DNA of 17,333 nucleotides from an uncultured Armatimonadota bacterium (GTDB taxonomy: Bacteria > Armatimonadota > Armatimonadia > Armatimonadales > Armatimonadaceae): NCBI GenBank assembly GCA_903915615.1, contig CAIWTR010000303.1, positions 1-17,333 on the forward strand. Direction: 5' to 3'. Every line of letters begins with the position of its first letter. Within the stretch, counting starts at the first letter, position 1. This document shows positions 6,313-13,103 of the stretch, piece by piece. Under the pieces are notes generated by a model. The model was given only the letters and a program-made list of their open reading frames with translations. It ran no database searches and had not been told where the DNA came from. The translations under genes were made by a program, and so were the position numbers.

Positions 6313-8079
6313 GTGCATAGATTCTTTCTCAAATATGTAGCGATTCTTGTTTTTGTCGCGATGCCGTTTTCCGGCTGCACGAGCAAACTCAATGCTCCAA
6401 AGCAGCCGGACGTGAATGCAGGGGTAAAACCTGCGCCTTTGCCGACTGTGCCTCCAGAGCCAGCCTATGATCCAACAGCGTTCGCGCCGCTTCACCCGCG
6501 TGCGCTTTCATCTAGGGTTACAGTGCTGATGTTTCACGATGTGGTCACAGAGCGTGGAAAGGGTGGCGTTTACTTCGATTCCACCGTTGACGAGTTCAAA
6601 GAAATCTTGGACTACTTCGATGAACAAGGCGCACATTACCTATCTCTCAAGGACCTTCATGAACACCTTGTGACTGGGAAGGAAGTCCCTGAACGCTCGG
6701 TCGTGCTGACATTTGATGATAACTACCAAGGGTTTTATGATAACGCCTGGCCAATATTGAAGTCTAAGAGCATTCCAAGCGGCATGTTTGTGCATACGGA
6801 CTTTGTTGGGAATAAGTCTGGAAGTCATCCGAAGATGTCATGGGATCAGCTCAAAGAGCTGGATAAATCTGGATTGGTTGAAATCGGTGGCCACACCTGT
6901 TCACATCCCGGTGATCTGAAATCCCTTCCTATCGATGACCAAGAGCGGGAGCTCACAGAATCAAAGTCGCTGTTAGAAGAGCAATTGGGCCATCCAGTGC
7001 CATTTCTGGCCTATCCCGTTGGCAGTGCCGATAGTAAGACAATCGAGCTAACAAAGTCTCTTGGCTACACGATGGCCTTTACGATGAAGAATGGTCCTGC
7101 CGAGGAATCCCCTGGTGTGTTGGAGATACAGCGGACGATTCAAACGAAGTACAAGGATGCATTTGAGCAGTCTCTAGACCGGGCTAAGAATGTGCCTGCA
7201 GCTGTCGTTACCACGGACATCAACAATGCTCCAATAACGCTGACCGCTGGAGAATTTGACGGAATATCGTTGGTATTTGTGTCTGGCGGGGTCCCTGTTT
7301 CGGTGCGAGACCCAGATGGTGGACGGAAGTCCGTTGGAACCTATGTTGAAAAACATAGCGGTATGGCCGGAATGAATGGCACGTTCTTCGTCAATGCAGC
7401 TCTCCGAGGCACCGATAACGCCATGATTGGTCCCTTTAAGTCACAGAATGAGGGTGTGTTTTTTGTTGATCGTGATGCACGGCGGTTGGAAAAGTTAATC
7501 GGCCGCCCACTGATTGCCTGGAATGAGACAAAGATAAGCGTTGCTCCATTCAGTTCCGAAGCATTGAACAGCGAGGATGGGGTTCGTCAGCTCCTTCCTG
7601 AGTTCACGGATTGCTTTTTGGCTGGGGCTTGGATTGTCCACAACGGCGAAGCACGTTCCAGGAGTGAAATATCCACTGCCGCCGCTGGTGACTTTAACGA
7701 TCCGCGCAAACGCGCTTTCTTTGGGTGGAAATCCGATGGGACCCTCGTGTACGGTGCGACACAGAATGTTATTACGACATCAGCGATGGCCCGCGGAGCC
7801 GCGGCAGCTGGTTTGCAAGAAGCCTTTCTTATGGACAGTGGCTTTAGTACATCGATTGTCTTCAACGGCAAAATATTGGCAACGGGGCATTCAAGTGAAT
7901 CCCTACCAAGCCGCGAGGTTCCACATGCGCTGGTTATAAAAGGTGAGCTTGGACAGCCAATAGATGTAGAAAGCAAGAAAGCCTTTGATGATGCTAAATC
8001 ATCAACGGAGATTTCAAGTGACACAAATGGTGAAGAGGTGGTGAAAACGAAAAAACGGCGCCGTTCCCGGCGCCGTTGA
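6313..8079 (+). CDS. lipoprotein fusing NodB polysaccharide deacetylase and NAGPA-type phosphodiester glycosidase domains
   Basis: The protein has 588 residues from a GTG at 6313. Residues 1-22 are a lipoprotein signal ending MPFSGC (lipid attachment at C22; Phe at -3 is unusual), then a Pro/Ala-rich linker. At about 65-290 lies a NodB-homology domain: LMFHDV at 72-77, TFDDNYQGF at 133-141 (metal and base Asp135/136), the HTCSH zinc pair at 194-198 and LAYPVGS at 232-238. NodB domains remove N-acetyl from GlcNAc-type glycans. At about 305-545 lies a domain like GlcNAc-1-phosphodiester N-acetylglucosaminidase (NAGPA; DUF2233): GMNGTFF at 353-359, KRAFFGW at 466-472, FLMDSGFSTSIVFNGK at 505-520 (where LDGGGSS is usual) and REVPHALVI near its end. 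The tail is TKKRRRSRRR. The likely site of action is the periplasm or outer-membrane face, on envelope or exopolysaccharide glycans. It follows the prepilin gene and probably shares the riboswitch transcript. Confidence 0.88.
   Translation: MHRFFLKYVAILVFVAMPFSGCTSKLNAPKQPDVNAGVKPAPLPTVPPEPAYDPTAFAPLHPRALSSRVTVLMFHDVVTERGKGGVYFDSTVDEFKEILDYFDEQGAHYLSLKDLHEHLVTGKEVPERSVVLTFDDNYQGFYDNAWPILKSKSIPSGMFVHTDFVGNKSGSHPKMSWDQLKELDKSGLVEIGGHTCSHPGDLKSLPIDDQERELTESKSLLEEQLGHPVPFLAYPVGSADSKTIELTKSLGYTMAFTMKNGPAEESPGVLEIQRTIQTKYKDAFEQSLDRAKNVPAAVVTTDINNAPITLTAGEFDGISLVFVSGGVPVSVRDPDGGRKSVGTYVEKHSGMAGMNGTFFVNAALRGTDNAMIGPFKSQNEGVFFVDRDARRLEKLIGRPLIAWNETKISVAPFSSEALNSEDGVRQLLPEFTDCFLAGAWIVHNGEARSRSEISTAAAGDFNDPRKRAFFGWKSDGTLVYGATQNVITTSAMARGAAAAGLQEAFLMDSGFSTSIVFNGKILATGHSSESLPSREVPHALVIKGELGQPIDVESKKAFDDAKSSTEISSDTNGEEVVKTKKRRRSRRR
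8044..8077 (-). terminator. intrinsic terminator of the tRNA-Leu gene, lying inside the plus-strand gene's 3' end
   Basis: A perfect 10-bp inverted repeat (8054-8063 with 8068-8077) has a 4-base loop. Read on the minus strand, the stem is followed by six T (8055-8050), CG, then four T. This is a canonical Rho-independent terminator two bases after the 3' end of tRNA-Leu. On the plus strand no T-run follows, so it should act mainly on the tRNA transcript. The same bases encode the RRRSRRR tail of the deacetylase/glycosidase lipoprotein and touch its TGA stop. Confidence 0.85.
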
Positions 8080-8160
8080 TGCCCAAAGCGAGAGTCGAAC
8101 TCGCACGCCTTTCGGCACTGGTACCTGAAACCAGCGTGTCTACCATTTCACCATCTGGGC
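8080..8160 (-). tRNA. tRNA-Leu (anticodon CAG)
   Basis: On the minus strand the acceptor stem GCCCAGA (8160-8154) pairs with TTTGGGC (8087-8081), with discriminator A at 8080. The D arm is GTG..CAC with an AAATGGTAGA loop. The anticodon arm is CTGGT-TTCAGGT-ACCAG (8134-8118), giving anticodon CAG, which reads CUG leucine codons. The 13-base variable arm has a GCC-GAAA-GGC hairpin, the class II form expected for Leu. The T arm is GCGAG-TTCGACT-CTCGC. The gene is 81 bases long and CCA is not encoded. Its 3' base abuts the stop codon of the convergent plus-strand gene with no gap. Confidence 0.97.
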
Positions 8161-8173
8161 AGATAGCGAGTGG

Positions 8174-8202
8174 ATGTTACTATACTTACTTCGTGGTGTC
8201 AA
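8174..8202 (-). promoter_or_regulatory. sigma70-type promoter of tRNA-Leu
   Basis: On the minus strand a consensus -35 TTGACA (8202-8197) is followed after exactly 17 bases by TAACAT (8179-8174), four of six matches to the -10 consensus. Transcription would start around 8166, a few bases before the tRNA 5' end at 8160. Confidence 0.75.
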
Positions 8203-8267
8203 GCCGACAATGTTAGATGGCTTGTGGGAACGATTCCACGATAACATGCGTATTCGAGTTAACAATT

Positions 8268-8906
8268 ATGGTTTTAGGCTTTATTGGTACACAGACCCTG
8301 ATCATCGTGATGGTCATCGCTTTGCTGGTGTTCGGCCCGCAAAAGCTTCCTGAAATTGGTCGTCAAATAGGTCAGGCTATGCGCGAGTTGAAGAAGATGT
8401 CAGGAGACATGACAAAGGCACTTGACCTTGAGCAGCATGTATCCATGGACACTAATTACAACTACGGATCGTATTCAAACTATACGGATTCATCGACGTA
8501 TCAAGAGCCGATGGATCAGTACGGATTGAGTGATTCGCACGCTTATTCGCATGATCCTGAGCATCAGCTCGAGCCTGCTCCACCGTCGAAGACGCTGGAA
8601 ATCACTGGCAAATCGTATGCTGAAGATGGCACACTTATTGCTGATGAGCCTGGTGCGGAGTCAGAGGTTGTCGCATTGGGTGTGGTTACCGATGGTTCGG
8701 ATATGGGTGATAACTCAGACGTTCAGCCTGATGGCGCAGTCGAGACTGCAGTTGAGGTTGCTAGCGTTGAAACTACGCCTGTCGTGGTCTCACCCCTTAG
8801 TGAGGGTGTGGATTCTGCAAGTAATGTTGAGTCGGTGGACGTAGAAGATTCACCCGCAATCACAACCGAAGGTCGGGCGGACTCGACATCGGATGAGGTA
8901 GCATAG
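8268..8906 (+). CDS. twin-arginine translocase TatA/TatB-like subunit with long acidic tail
   Basis: The protein has 212 residues from the ATG at 8268. It starts with MVLGFIGTQTLIIVMVIALL, the single N-terminal Tat helix, then the hinge FGPQKLPEIGRQIGQAMREL and an amphipathic helix with KK. These are TatA/TatB family hallmarks; the protein helps form the Tat pathway channel or receptor for folded proteins. An in-frame ATG at 8217 would add 17 polar residues before the helix and is rejected on family grounds, although no strong ribosome binding site precedes 8268. From about residue 65 on, the protein is low-complexity and strongly acidic, rich in Asp, Glu, Ser and Val, with a Tyr/Asn/Ser patch first. 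Usual TatA is 60-90 residues and TatB 100-180. A tatA gene follows 33 bases later, so this copy may act as TatB. TatC is not in the window. Confidence 0.85.
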   Translation: MVLGFIGTQTLIIVMVIALLVFGPQKLPEIGRQIGQAMRELKKMSGDMTKALDLEQHVSMDTNYNYGSYSNYTDSSTYQEPMDQYGLSDSHAYSHDPEHQLEPAPPSKTLEITGKSYAEDGTLIADEPGAESEVVALGVVTDGSDMGDNSDVQPDGAVETAVEVASVETTPVVVSPLSEGVDSASNVESVDVEDSPAITTEGRADSTSDEVA

Positions 8907-8925
8907 TAGTACAGCACGTAAGTGC

Positions 8926-8930
8926 GGAGG
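8926..8930 (+). promoter_or_regulatory. ribosome binding site fixing the tatA start
   Basis: GGAGG sits nine bases before the ATG at 8940. It selects that start over the in-frame GTG at 8922, which lies upstream of the site. Confidence 0.75.
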
Positions 8931-8939
8931 ATTACGGTA

Positions 8940-9128
8940 ATGACAGTAGCATATTGGACAGGATGGGAAGGTTGGGCAATCGCTGCGGTTGTCTTCTTGG
9001 TTCTGTTTGGCGGCACAAAGATTCCCCAGCTGGCAAAGGGACTTGGCGAAGGGATTCGCGAGTTCAAGAAGTCAGTTATCGATGAAGAGAAGCCTGAAGA
9101 CAAGAAGTCTGATGGAGATGGCAGTTAG
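8940..9128 (+). CDS. tatA: twin-arginine translocase subunit TatA
   Basis: The protein has 62 residues, the usual TatA size. A short N-terminal segment leads into the membrane helix EGWAIAAVVFLVLF, then the hinge FGGTKIPQLAKGLGEGIREF, an amphipathic helix with alternating basic residues, and a charged Asp/Lys/Glu tail. TatA oligomers form the pore of the Sec-independent system for folded, often cofactor-containing proteins. A strong GGAGG and the canonical short N-terminus support the start. It is preceded by a TatA/B-like paralogue and followed by secG after two bases, probably as one transcript ending at the terminator at 9385-9426. Confidence 0.92.
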   Translation: MTVAYWTGWEGWAIAAVVFLVLFGGTKIPQLAKGLGEGIREFKKSVIDEEKPEDKKSDGDGS

Positions 9129-9130
9129 TC

Positions 9131-9367
9131 ATGTCGATTCTCGTTGCGTTATTGACGATTGTCCTTTTTCTCTTGTCCATTGCACTGATTTTTGTAGTCG
9201 TAGTGCAAAATCCCAAGAGTGAAGGGTTTGGCTCGGGCGTCCAGAACACCCCAGGTGGATCATTCCGTGGTAAAGCCGGATTTGATGACATCATGTCCAA
9301 CTACACCCGCATTATTGCGATTGCTTGGATTGCGACGGCATTTCTGGTGGGCGCGGTCAATCGCTAA
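9131..9367 (+). CDS. secG: preprotein translocase subunit SecG
   Basis: The protein has 78 residues with two membrane helices, at about 3-25 and 57-76. Between them is the cytoplasmic loop VVVQNPKSEGFGSGVQN followed by a Gly-rich GGSFRGKAGFDD region, matching the SecG pattern (hydrophobic, VLLQ..KG.GLG-like turn, then the second helix). SecG is the accessory subunit of the SecYEG channel that assists SecA-driven export. Its stop is followed by a strong intrinsic terminator, so the Tat/Sec export genes form a defined unit. A weak purine tract, GGAGATG (9114-9120), precedes the start. Confidence 0.92.
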   Translation: MSILVALLTIVLFLLSIALIFVVVVQNPKSEGFGSGVQNTPGGSFRGKAGFDDIMSNYTRIIAIAWIATAFLVGAVNR

Positions 9368-9384
9368 CGTGCGGGCTGAATAGT

Positions 9385-9426
9385 AACAAGCGTGGCCCCC
9401 TTCAGGGAGTCACGCTTGTTTTGTTT
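9385..9426 (+). terminator. intrinsic terminator after secG, immediately before the bamA-like gene
   Basis: A 10-bp perfect outer stem, AACAAGCGTG (9385-9394) with CACGCTTGTT (9411-9420), encloses a further C-run/G-run pairing. TTTT-G-TTT follows (9419-9426). Only 13 bases separate its T-tract from the ATG at 9440, so it could terminate the secG transcript or attenuate expression of the next gene. Confidence 0.85.
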
Positions 9427-9428
9427 AC

Positions 9429-9432
9429 GAGG
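9429..9432 (+). promoter_or_regulatory. ribosome binding site fixing the bamA-like start
   Basis: GAGG sits seven bases before the ATG at 9440. It lies just after the terminator, whereas the longer in-frame GTG at 9392 lies inside the terminator stem and cannot be the real start. Confidence 0.7.
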
Positions 9433-9439
9433 TTATGCA

Positions 9440-10930
9440 ATGCCTTTTCTGATGCCTGTAGCAGTAATCTGCAATGTGGTTTCACAGCAGACCGATTCCT
9501 TTGAGCTCAAAGGTGTCAATGTTATCTCTGTGACACAAGTCGTTGTGAAGCTCAAGGGGCTCAGCACTAAAACAAGACAGGCTGTTGTGGCTGCGATTCA
9601 GGATGAATACAAGTCGCATGGGTATCCGCTAGCCGTTGTCACCGATGTTGAACAACAGGGTGAGCGCTGGACGATTACCGTCGTCGAAGGAAAAATCCGT
9701 AGCTTTGTTTTTGTTGGTAGCAAGAAAACAAACATCAATCGCATTACTAGGTTTCTTGACCTCAAAGTCGGAAGTCCGTACCACCTTCCCACAAGCGAAG
9801 CCGATCGTGGACGCCTCGCTAGGTTGGGCGCGTTCGCCGATGTTCAAATCGCACCTGTCGTAAGTGATGATGAAACTGGTGAGCTTGGTACGGTCGATGT
9901 AAAGGTCACGTTAAAAGATACTCAGACCGGTAACATTGCGGCTACCGTCGGTTACGGCGATTTCACTGGCTTTACTGGATTTGTATCTCTTACGGAAAAC
10001 AATCTGTTTGGTTCACTCGACCAAGCGCAGCTTAACTGGCAACGTTGGTCTTTTTTGACACTGGATGCATTGGGTAACTTTGTTCAACAACCGGCTCGCC
10101 AGGCGTTCTCCCTTAGCCTTCAACATCCCGTTGGCAACAAGAAGTCTCCAGGATTTGATGTCTCAGTCTATGATCAGAACACGTTGTTTCTTCCAACTTT
10201 CTCTAACAATGTAGAGACTCTCCGGAACTATGAACAGCGTAAAGGCGGAAATGTACGCATCGGACGTCGAATTGGTCAAATTGACTTTTGGCTAGGTTAC
10301 CGTTTCGACGATGTGAGTATGTTGGCAGCACCATCCAACTTAGGAGCATCACCCGCGGAGCTCGCTAGTAGTGTTGGAACAGTGAGTGCCCTGAAATTTC
10401 AAGTTGGTGGTGATTCACGCGATAACGCGACGAACCCGCAGTTTGGAAAGAATTGGCGACTTTCGACGGAACACGCATCGACGGGCTTTGGAGGTACGAC
10501 CTCCTTTTCTAAGTCTGAATTGGATTTCAGGACATATCGACGACTTTCACGGAAATCCACATCTCAAAAGCCTGCTCTGACGTTGGCATCCAGGACGATG
10601 GTGGGGGCTACCACTGGAATCGTGCCTCTGACCGAGCAGTTCTACCTTGGCGGTTTTGACGTGATGCGTGGCTATGACCTCTATTCTCTTCGGGGCTCAT
10701 CAATGTTTCTGCAAACGGCCGAACTGCGGGTCCCTGTCTCAGAGAACGTAACTGGTGCACTTTTCGTTGATTATGGTGGAGCATCGAGGGGCAGGTCAAT
10801 CGAGGGAAGAGACCTCAAAACCGGTGTCGGGGCAGGACTACGCTTTGCAACGCCGTTTGGACCCATTCGTCTTGACTTCGCATTGGGCAGTCGATTGCAG
10901 ACGTATGTCTCGCTCGGGCAGAATTTTTAA
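9440..10930 (+). CDS. Omp85/BamA-family outer-membrane assembly protein
   Basis: The protein has 496 residues from the ATG at 9440. Residues 1 to about 18 are a short signal peptide. About 20-180 form POTRA-like repeats: ELKGVNVIS opens the first, then VVEGKIRSFVFVGSKKTN and a following LGAFADVQIAPVV region. From about 185 to the end is a beta-barrel made of alternating aromatic/polar strands. MRGYD at 409-413 matches the (V/I)RG(F/Y) lid-lock motif of Omp85 proteins. GVGAGLRFATPFGPIRLDFA is the typical penultimate-strand signature, and the last residue is Phe, as in BamA substrates. BamA inserts barrels into the outer membrane; TamA and other small Omp85 proteins are alternatives because BamA proper usually has five POTRA domains and about 800 residues. 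It is adjacent to Sec and Tat genes, matching an export theme. Confidence 0.88.
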   Translation: MPFLMPVAVICNVVSQQTDSFELKGVNVISVTQVVVKLKGLSTKTRQAVVAAIQDEYKSHGYPLAVVTDVEQQGERWTITVVEGKIRSFVFVGSKKTNINRITRFLDLKVGSPYHLPTSEADRGRLARLGAFADVQIAPVVSDDETGELGTVDVKVTLKDTQTGNIAATVGYGDFTGFTGFVSLTENNLFGSLDQAQLNWQRWSFLTLDALGNFVQQPARQAFSLSLQHPVGNKKSPGFDVSVYDQNTLFLPTFSNNVETLRNYEQRKGGNVRIGRRIGQIDFWLGYRFDDVSMLAAPSNLGASPAELASSVGTVSALKFQVGGDSRDNATNPQFGKNWRLSTEHASTGFGGTTSFSKSELDFRTYRRLSRKSTSQKPALTLASRTMVGATTGIVPLTEQFYLGGFDVMRGYDLYSLRGSSMFLQTAELRVPVSENVTGALFVDYGGASRGRSIEGRDLKTGVGAGLRFATPFGPIRLDFALGSRLQTYVSLGQNF

Positions 10931-11488
10931 TTGGTCCACGTCGAGCGTGCGCGGCCTGACGATTTTCTCGTCCTTGAGGCTCTCGTCGAAGCAACATTTA
11001 TCGAAACATGGGCTGGCATTGTTGATGAAGAGCATATTCGTCAACATATTTCCGATGGTCACGCCAGTCGGGTTGTTGAGTGCTACAGATATTGTAGCAA
11101 TGCAGATGTATTCTTGGCACGACAGGCCGATGCTCTGGTTGGCTATGCAATTGGCGTGTCAGCGGACAATAATGCAGATGCCTACGTACCCGGATTCTAC
11201 AAAGTAGACAAGCTCTATCTGATGGCATCTTTACATGGTCAAGGTGTTGGGAAGCAGCTCTGGGATGCTATTGTAGGCAGCGCCAAAAGCTCTGGAGCCG
11301 CTGGACTATATCTGACCCACTATCCCGGAAATGTCAGAGCATCACGTTTCTATGCCCGGCAAGGCTTAAAAAAGGTCGGGGATACGGTTTACAAGTGTGG
11401 GAATGGTGATTATAGCGATTGGGTGCTTGCAGCATATTGGAATGAATTGGGTTCTGCATCCGATGACAGAGGGGTTATAGCTAAGTAA
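10931..11488 (+). CDS. GNAT-family N-acetyltransferase
   Basis: The protein has 185 residues. It uses acetyl-CoA to acetylate an amine; the substrate is not predictable. The acetyl-CoA pyrophosphate-binding loop is HGQGVGK at 102-108, preceded by strand VDKLYLMAS and followed by the C-terminal motif NVRASRFYARQGL, which is typical of GNATs (the N..A..FY...GF pattern). The N-terminus VERARPDDFLVLEAL is the usual first strand and helix. The start is a TTG at 10931, directly after the bamA-like stop. No ATG or GTG lies in frame nearby, and the family start requires it, so the rare start codon is likely real. The stop overlaps the next ATG by one base (TAATG), indicating coupling with citramalate synthase. 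Confidence 0.87.
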   Translation: MVHVERARPDDFLVLEALVEATFIETWAGIVDEEHIRQHISDGHASRVVECYRYCSNADVFLARQADALVGYAIGVSADNNADAYVPGFYKVDKLYLMASLHGQGVGKQLWDAIVGSAKSSGAAGLYLTHYPGNVRASRFYARQGLKKVGDTVYKCGNGDYSDWVLAAYWNELGSASDDRGVIAK

Positions 11489-13065
11489 TGGAACGCGTAG
11501 AAATATACGATACGACTCTTCGGGATGGTTCACAGATGGACGGTGTTTCGTTTTCTGTGGAAGATAAGATTCGCATCGCCAAACGCCTTGCTTCGTTCGG
11601 TGTTGACTACATCGAAGGTGGCTGGCCAGGGGCTGTTCCTAAGGATACTGAGTTCTTTGCTCGGATGCGCGATGTCGATCTGCATGGGGTAGCTCTGGCA
11701 GCGTTTGGCGCTACGCGCAAGGCGAATAGTGATGTAGAAACTGATCCGCTCTTGAAGGCTGTTCTGGATGCCCACACACCCGTCGTTACGATCGTCGCAA
11801 AGTCAAGCGCTTGGCAAGTGGATGAAATTTTGCGGGTCTCCCGCGGTGAAAACCTCAAAATGGTTTTCGAGTCCGTGAAGTATCTCAAAGACCAAGGGAA
11901 AAAGGTAATTCTTGATGCAGAACACTTTTTCGATGGCTATCTTCTCAACCCTGACTACACAAAAACTGTCCTCGGTGAAGCCGTCCGTGCTGGCGTGGAT
12001 GTTATCGTGCCTTGTGACACAAATGGTGGGATGCTGCCGCATCAAATCAGTCAGATAATTGCAGACCTAGTTGATACATTCAGGACAACAATGATTGGGA
12101 TGCACCCGCACAACGATGGAGATTGCGGAACGGCTAATGCACTCGCGGCGGTCATGGCTGGGTGTCGACATGTGCAGGGAACAATTAATGGACTTGGTGA
12201 ACGAACCGGGAATGCCAACCTGATTCCAGTGATTGCGAATTTGTCCATCAAACTTGGATATCAAGTCGGTAAAGAACACACCCTCCAGGACTTGACATCA
12301 ATGTCTGCTTTTGTGGACGAAACGGCGAATCTTTCACCCAATGCACGTGCGGCATATGTTGGGAAGAATGCTTTTACTCATAAAGCTGGCCTGCATGTGG
12401 ATGGCATTTCAAAGCATGCATCGGCGTATGAACATATCACCCCTGAGACCGTTGGAAATGTACGGCGCCTACCGATTTCCGAACAGTCGGGTAAGGCTAC
12501 GGTTGTGCAGCATGCGGCAACCATGGGCCTGACATTGGATAAGAACTCAAAGGAAGTTCGTGCTGTTCTAAACACAGTCACCGAGCAAGAAGCTGCCGGC
12601 TATGCTTTTGAAGGTGCTGAAGCATCCTTTGAACTAATCGTACGCAAGGAAACGGGTCAGTATCAAAAGTTCTTTGATTTGATCGGGTACAGGGTCCTTG
12701 TCGAGAAGCGTAGCTCAGATCAGAGTCCGATAACAGAAGCAACGCTCCGGGTTCGGGTTGGTGACAAGGAATATCTGACAGTGGCTGATGGAGATGGTCC
12801 TGTACACGCCCTGGATGGGGCACTACGTAAGGCACTTTGCGATGCGTACCCTCAGCTGGCGAGTATCACACTGACCGACTTCAAAGTACGTGTTGTGACA
12901 TCCGGCGAAGGTACCGCCGCGAAGGTACGTGCAATCATTGAATCGACGGATCACCATGGTCACTCGTATAATACGGTTGGTGTATCAACGAACATCATTG
13001 AAGCATCTTGGGAGGCTCTGGTAGAGTCGGTTGAATATGGTTTGTTTGGTCTCGGCGTGGTTTAG
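11488..13065 (+). CDS. cimA: (R)-citramalate synthase CimA
   Basis: The protein has 525 residues, the usual length for the long CimA type. It condenses pyruvate with acetyl-CoA to give citramalate, the first step of the threonine-independent route to isoleucine. DTTLRDGSQ at 8-16 is the HMGL-like/IPMS signature. MHPHNDGDCGTANAL (205 onward; H206 and H208 bind the divalent metal) and GLGERTGNAN (235 onward) complete the TIM-barrel catalytic domain. After about residue 370 comes the regulatory LeuA-type dimerisation domain (SFELIV..., then DHHGHSYNTVGVSTNIIEASW), where isoleucine feedback binding usually occurs. A variant of 2-isopropylmalate or homocitrate synthase is less likely given the EGGWPGA N-terminal region typical of CimA. 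GAGGGG (11469-11474) precedes the start. Confidence 0.93.
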   Translation: MERVEIYDTTLRDGSQMDGVSFSVEDKIRIAKRLASFGVDYIEGGWPGAVPKDTEFFARMRDVDLHGVALAAFGATRKANSDVETDPLLKAVLDAHTPVVTIVAKSSAWQVDEILRVSRGENLKMVFESVKYLKDQGKKVILDAEHFFDGYLLNPDYTKTVLGEAVRAGVDVIVPCDTNGGMLPHQISQIIADLVDTFRTTMIGMHPHNDGDCGTANALAAVMAGCRHVQGTINGLGERTGNANLIPVIANLSIKLGYQVGKEHTLQDLTSMSAFVDETANLSPNARAAYVGKNAFTHKAGLHVDGISKHASAYEHITPETVGNVRRLPISEQSGKATVVQHAATMGLTLDKNSKEVRAVLNTVTEQEAAGYAFEGAEASFELIVRKETGQYQKFFDLIGYRVLVEKRSSDQSPITEATLRVRVGDKEYLTVADGDGPVHALDGALRKALCDAYPQLASITLTDFKVRVVTSGEGTAAKVRAIIESTDHHGHSYNTVGVSTNIIEASWEALVESVEYGLFGLGVV

Positions 13066-13090
13066 TTATCTGGTAATAGACTTGTAGCTA

Positions 13091-13096
13091 AAGGGA
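13091..13096 (+). promoter_or_regulatory. ribosome binding site of the lipoprotein gene
   Basis: AAGGGA is seven bases before the ATG at 13104 but only one base before the in-frame ATG at 13098, so it favours the second ATG. Confidence 0.6.
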
Positions 13097-13103
13097 AATG
13101 ACG

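Noticed and set aside
5941..6495. 184-residue minus-strand open frame
   Set aside because: It is antisense to the prepilin and lipoprotein genes, Arg/Cys/Trp-rich and without recognisable domains, as expected of a shadow frame.
8224..8239. Imperfect inverted repeat GTGGGAA...TTCCAC upstream of the TatA/B-like gene
   Set aside because: Only six pairs with a bulge; no known operator matches and no second copy was seen near either flanking gene.
8217..8267. Longer start (ATG 8217) for the TatA/B-like gene
   Set aside because: It would place 17 polar residues before the N-terminal Tat helix, and sits close to the divergent tRNA promoter.
9392..9439. Longer start (GTG 9392) for the bamA-like gene
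   Set aside because: It lies inside the stem of the secG terminator and adds a Cys/Arg-rich segment before the signal peptide; GAGG at 9429-9432 points to ATG 9440.
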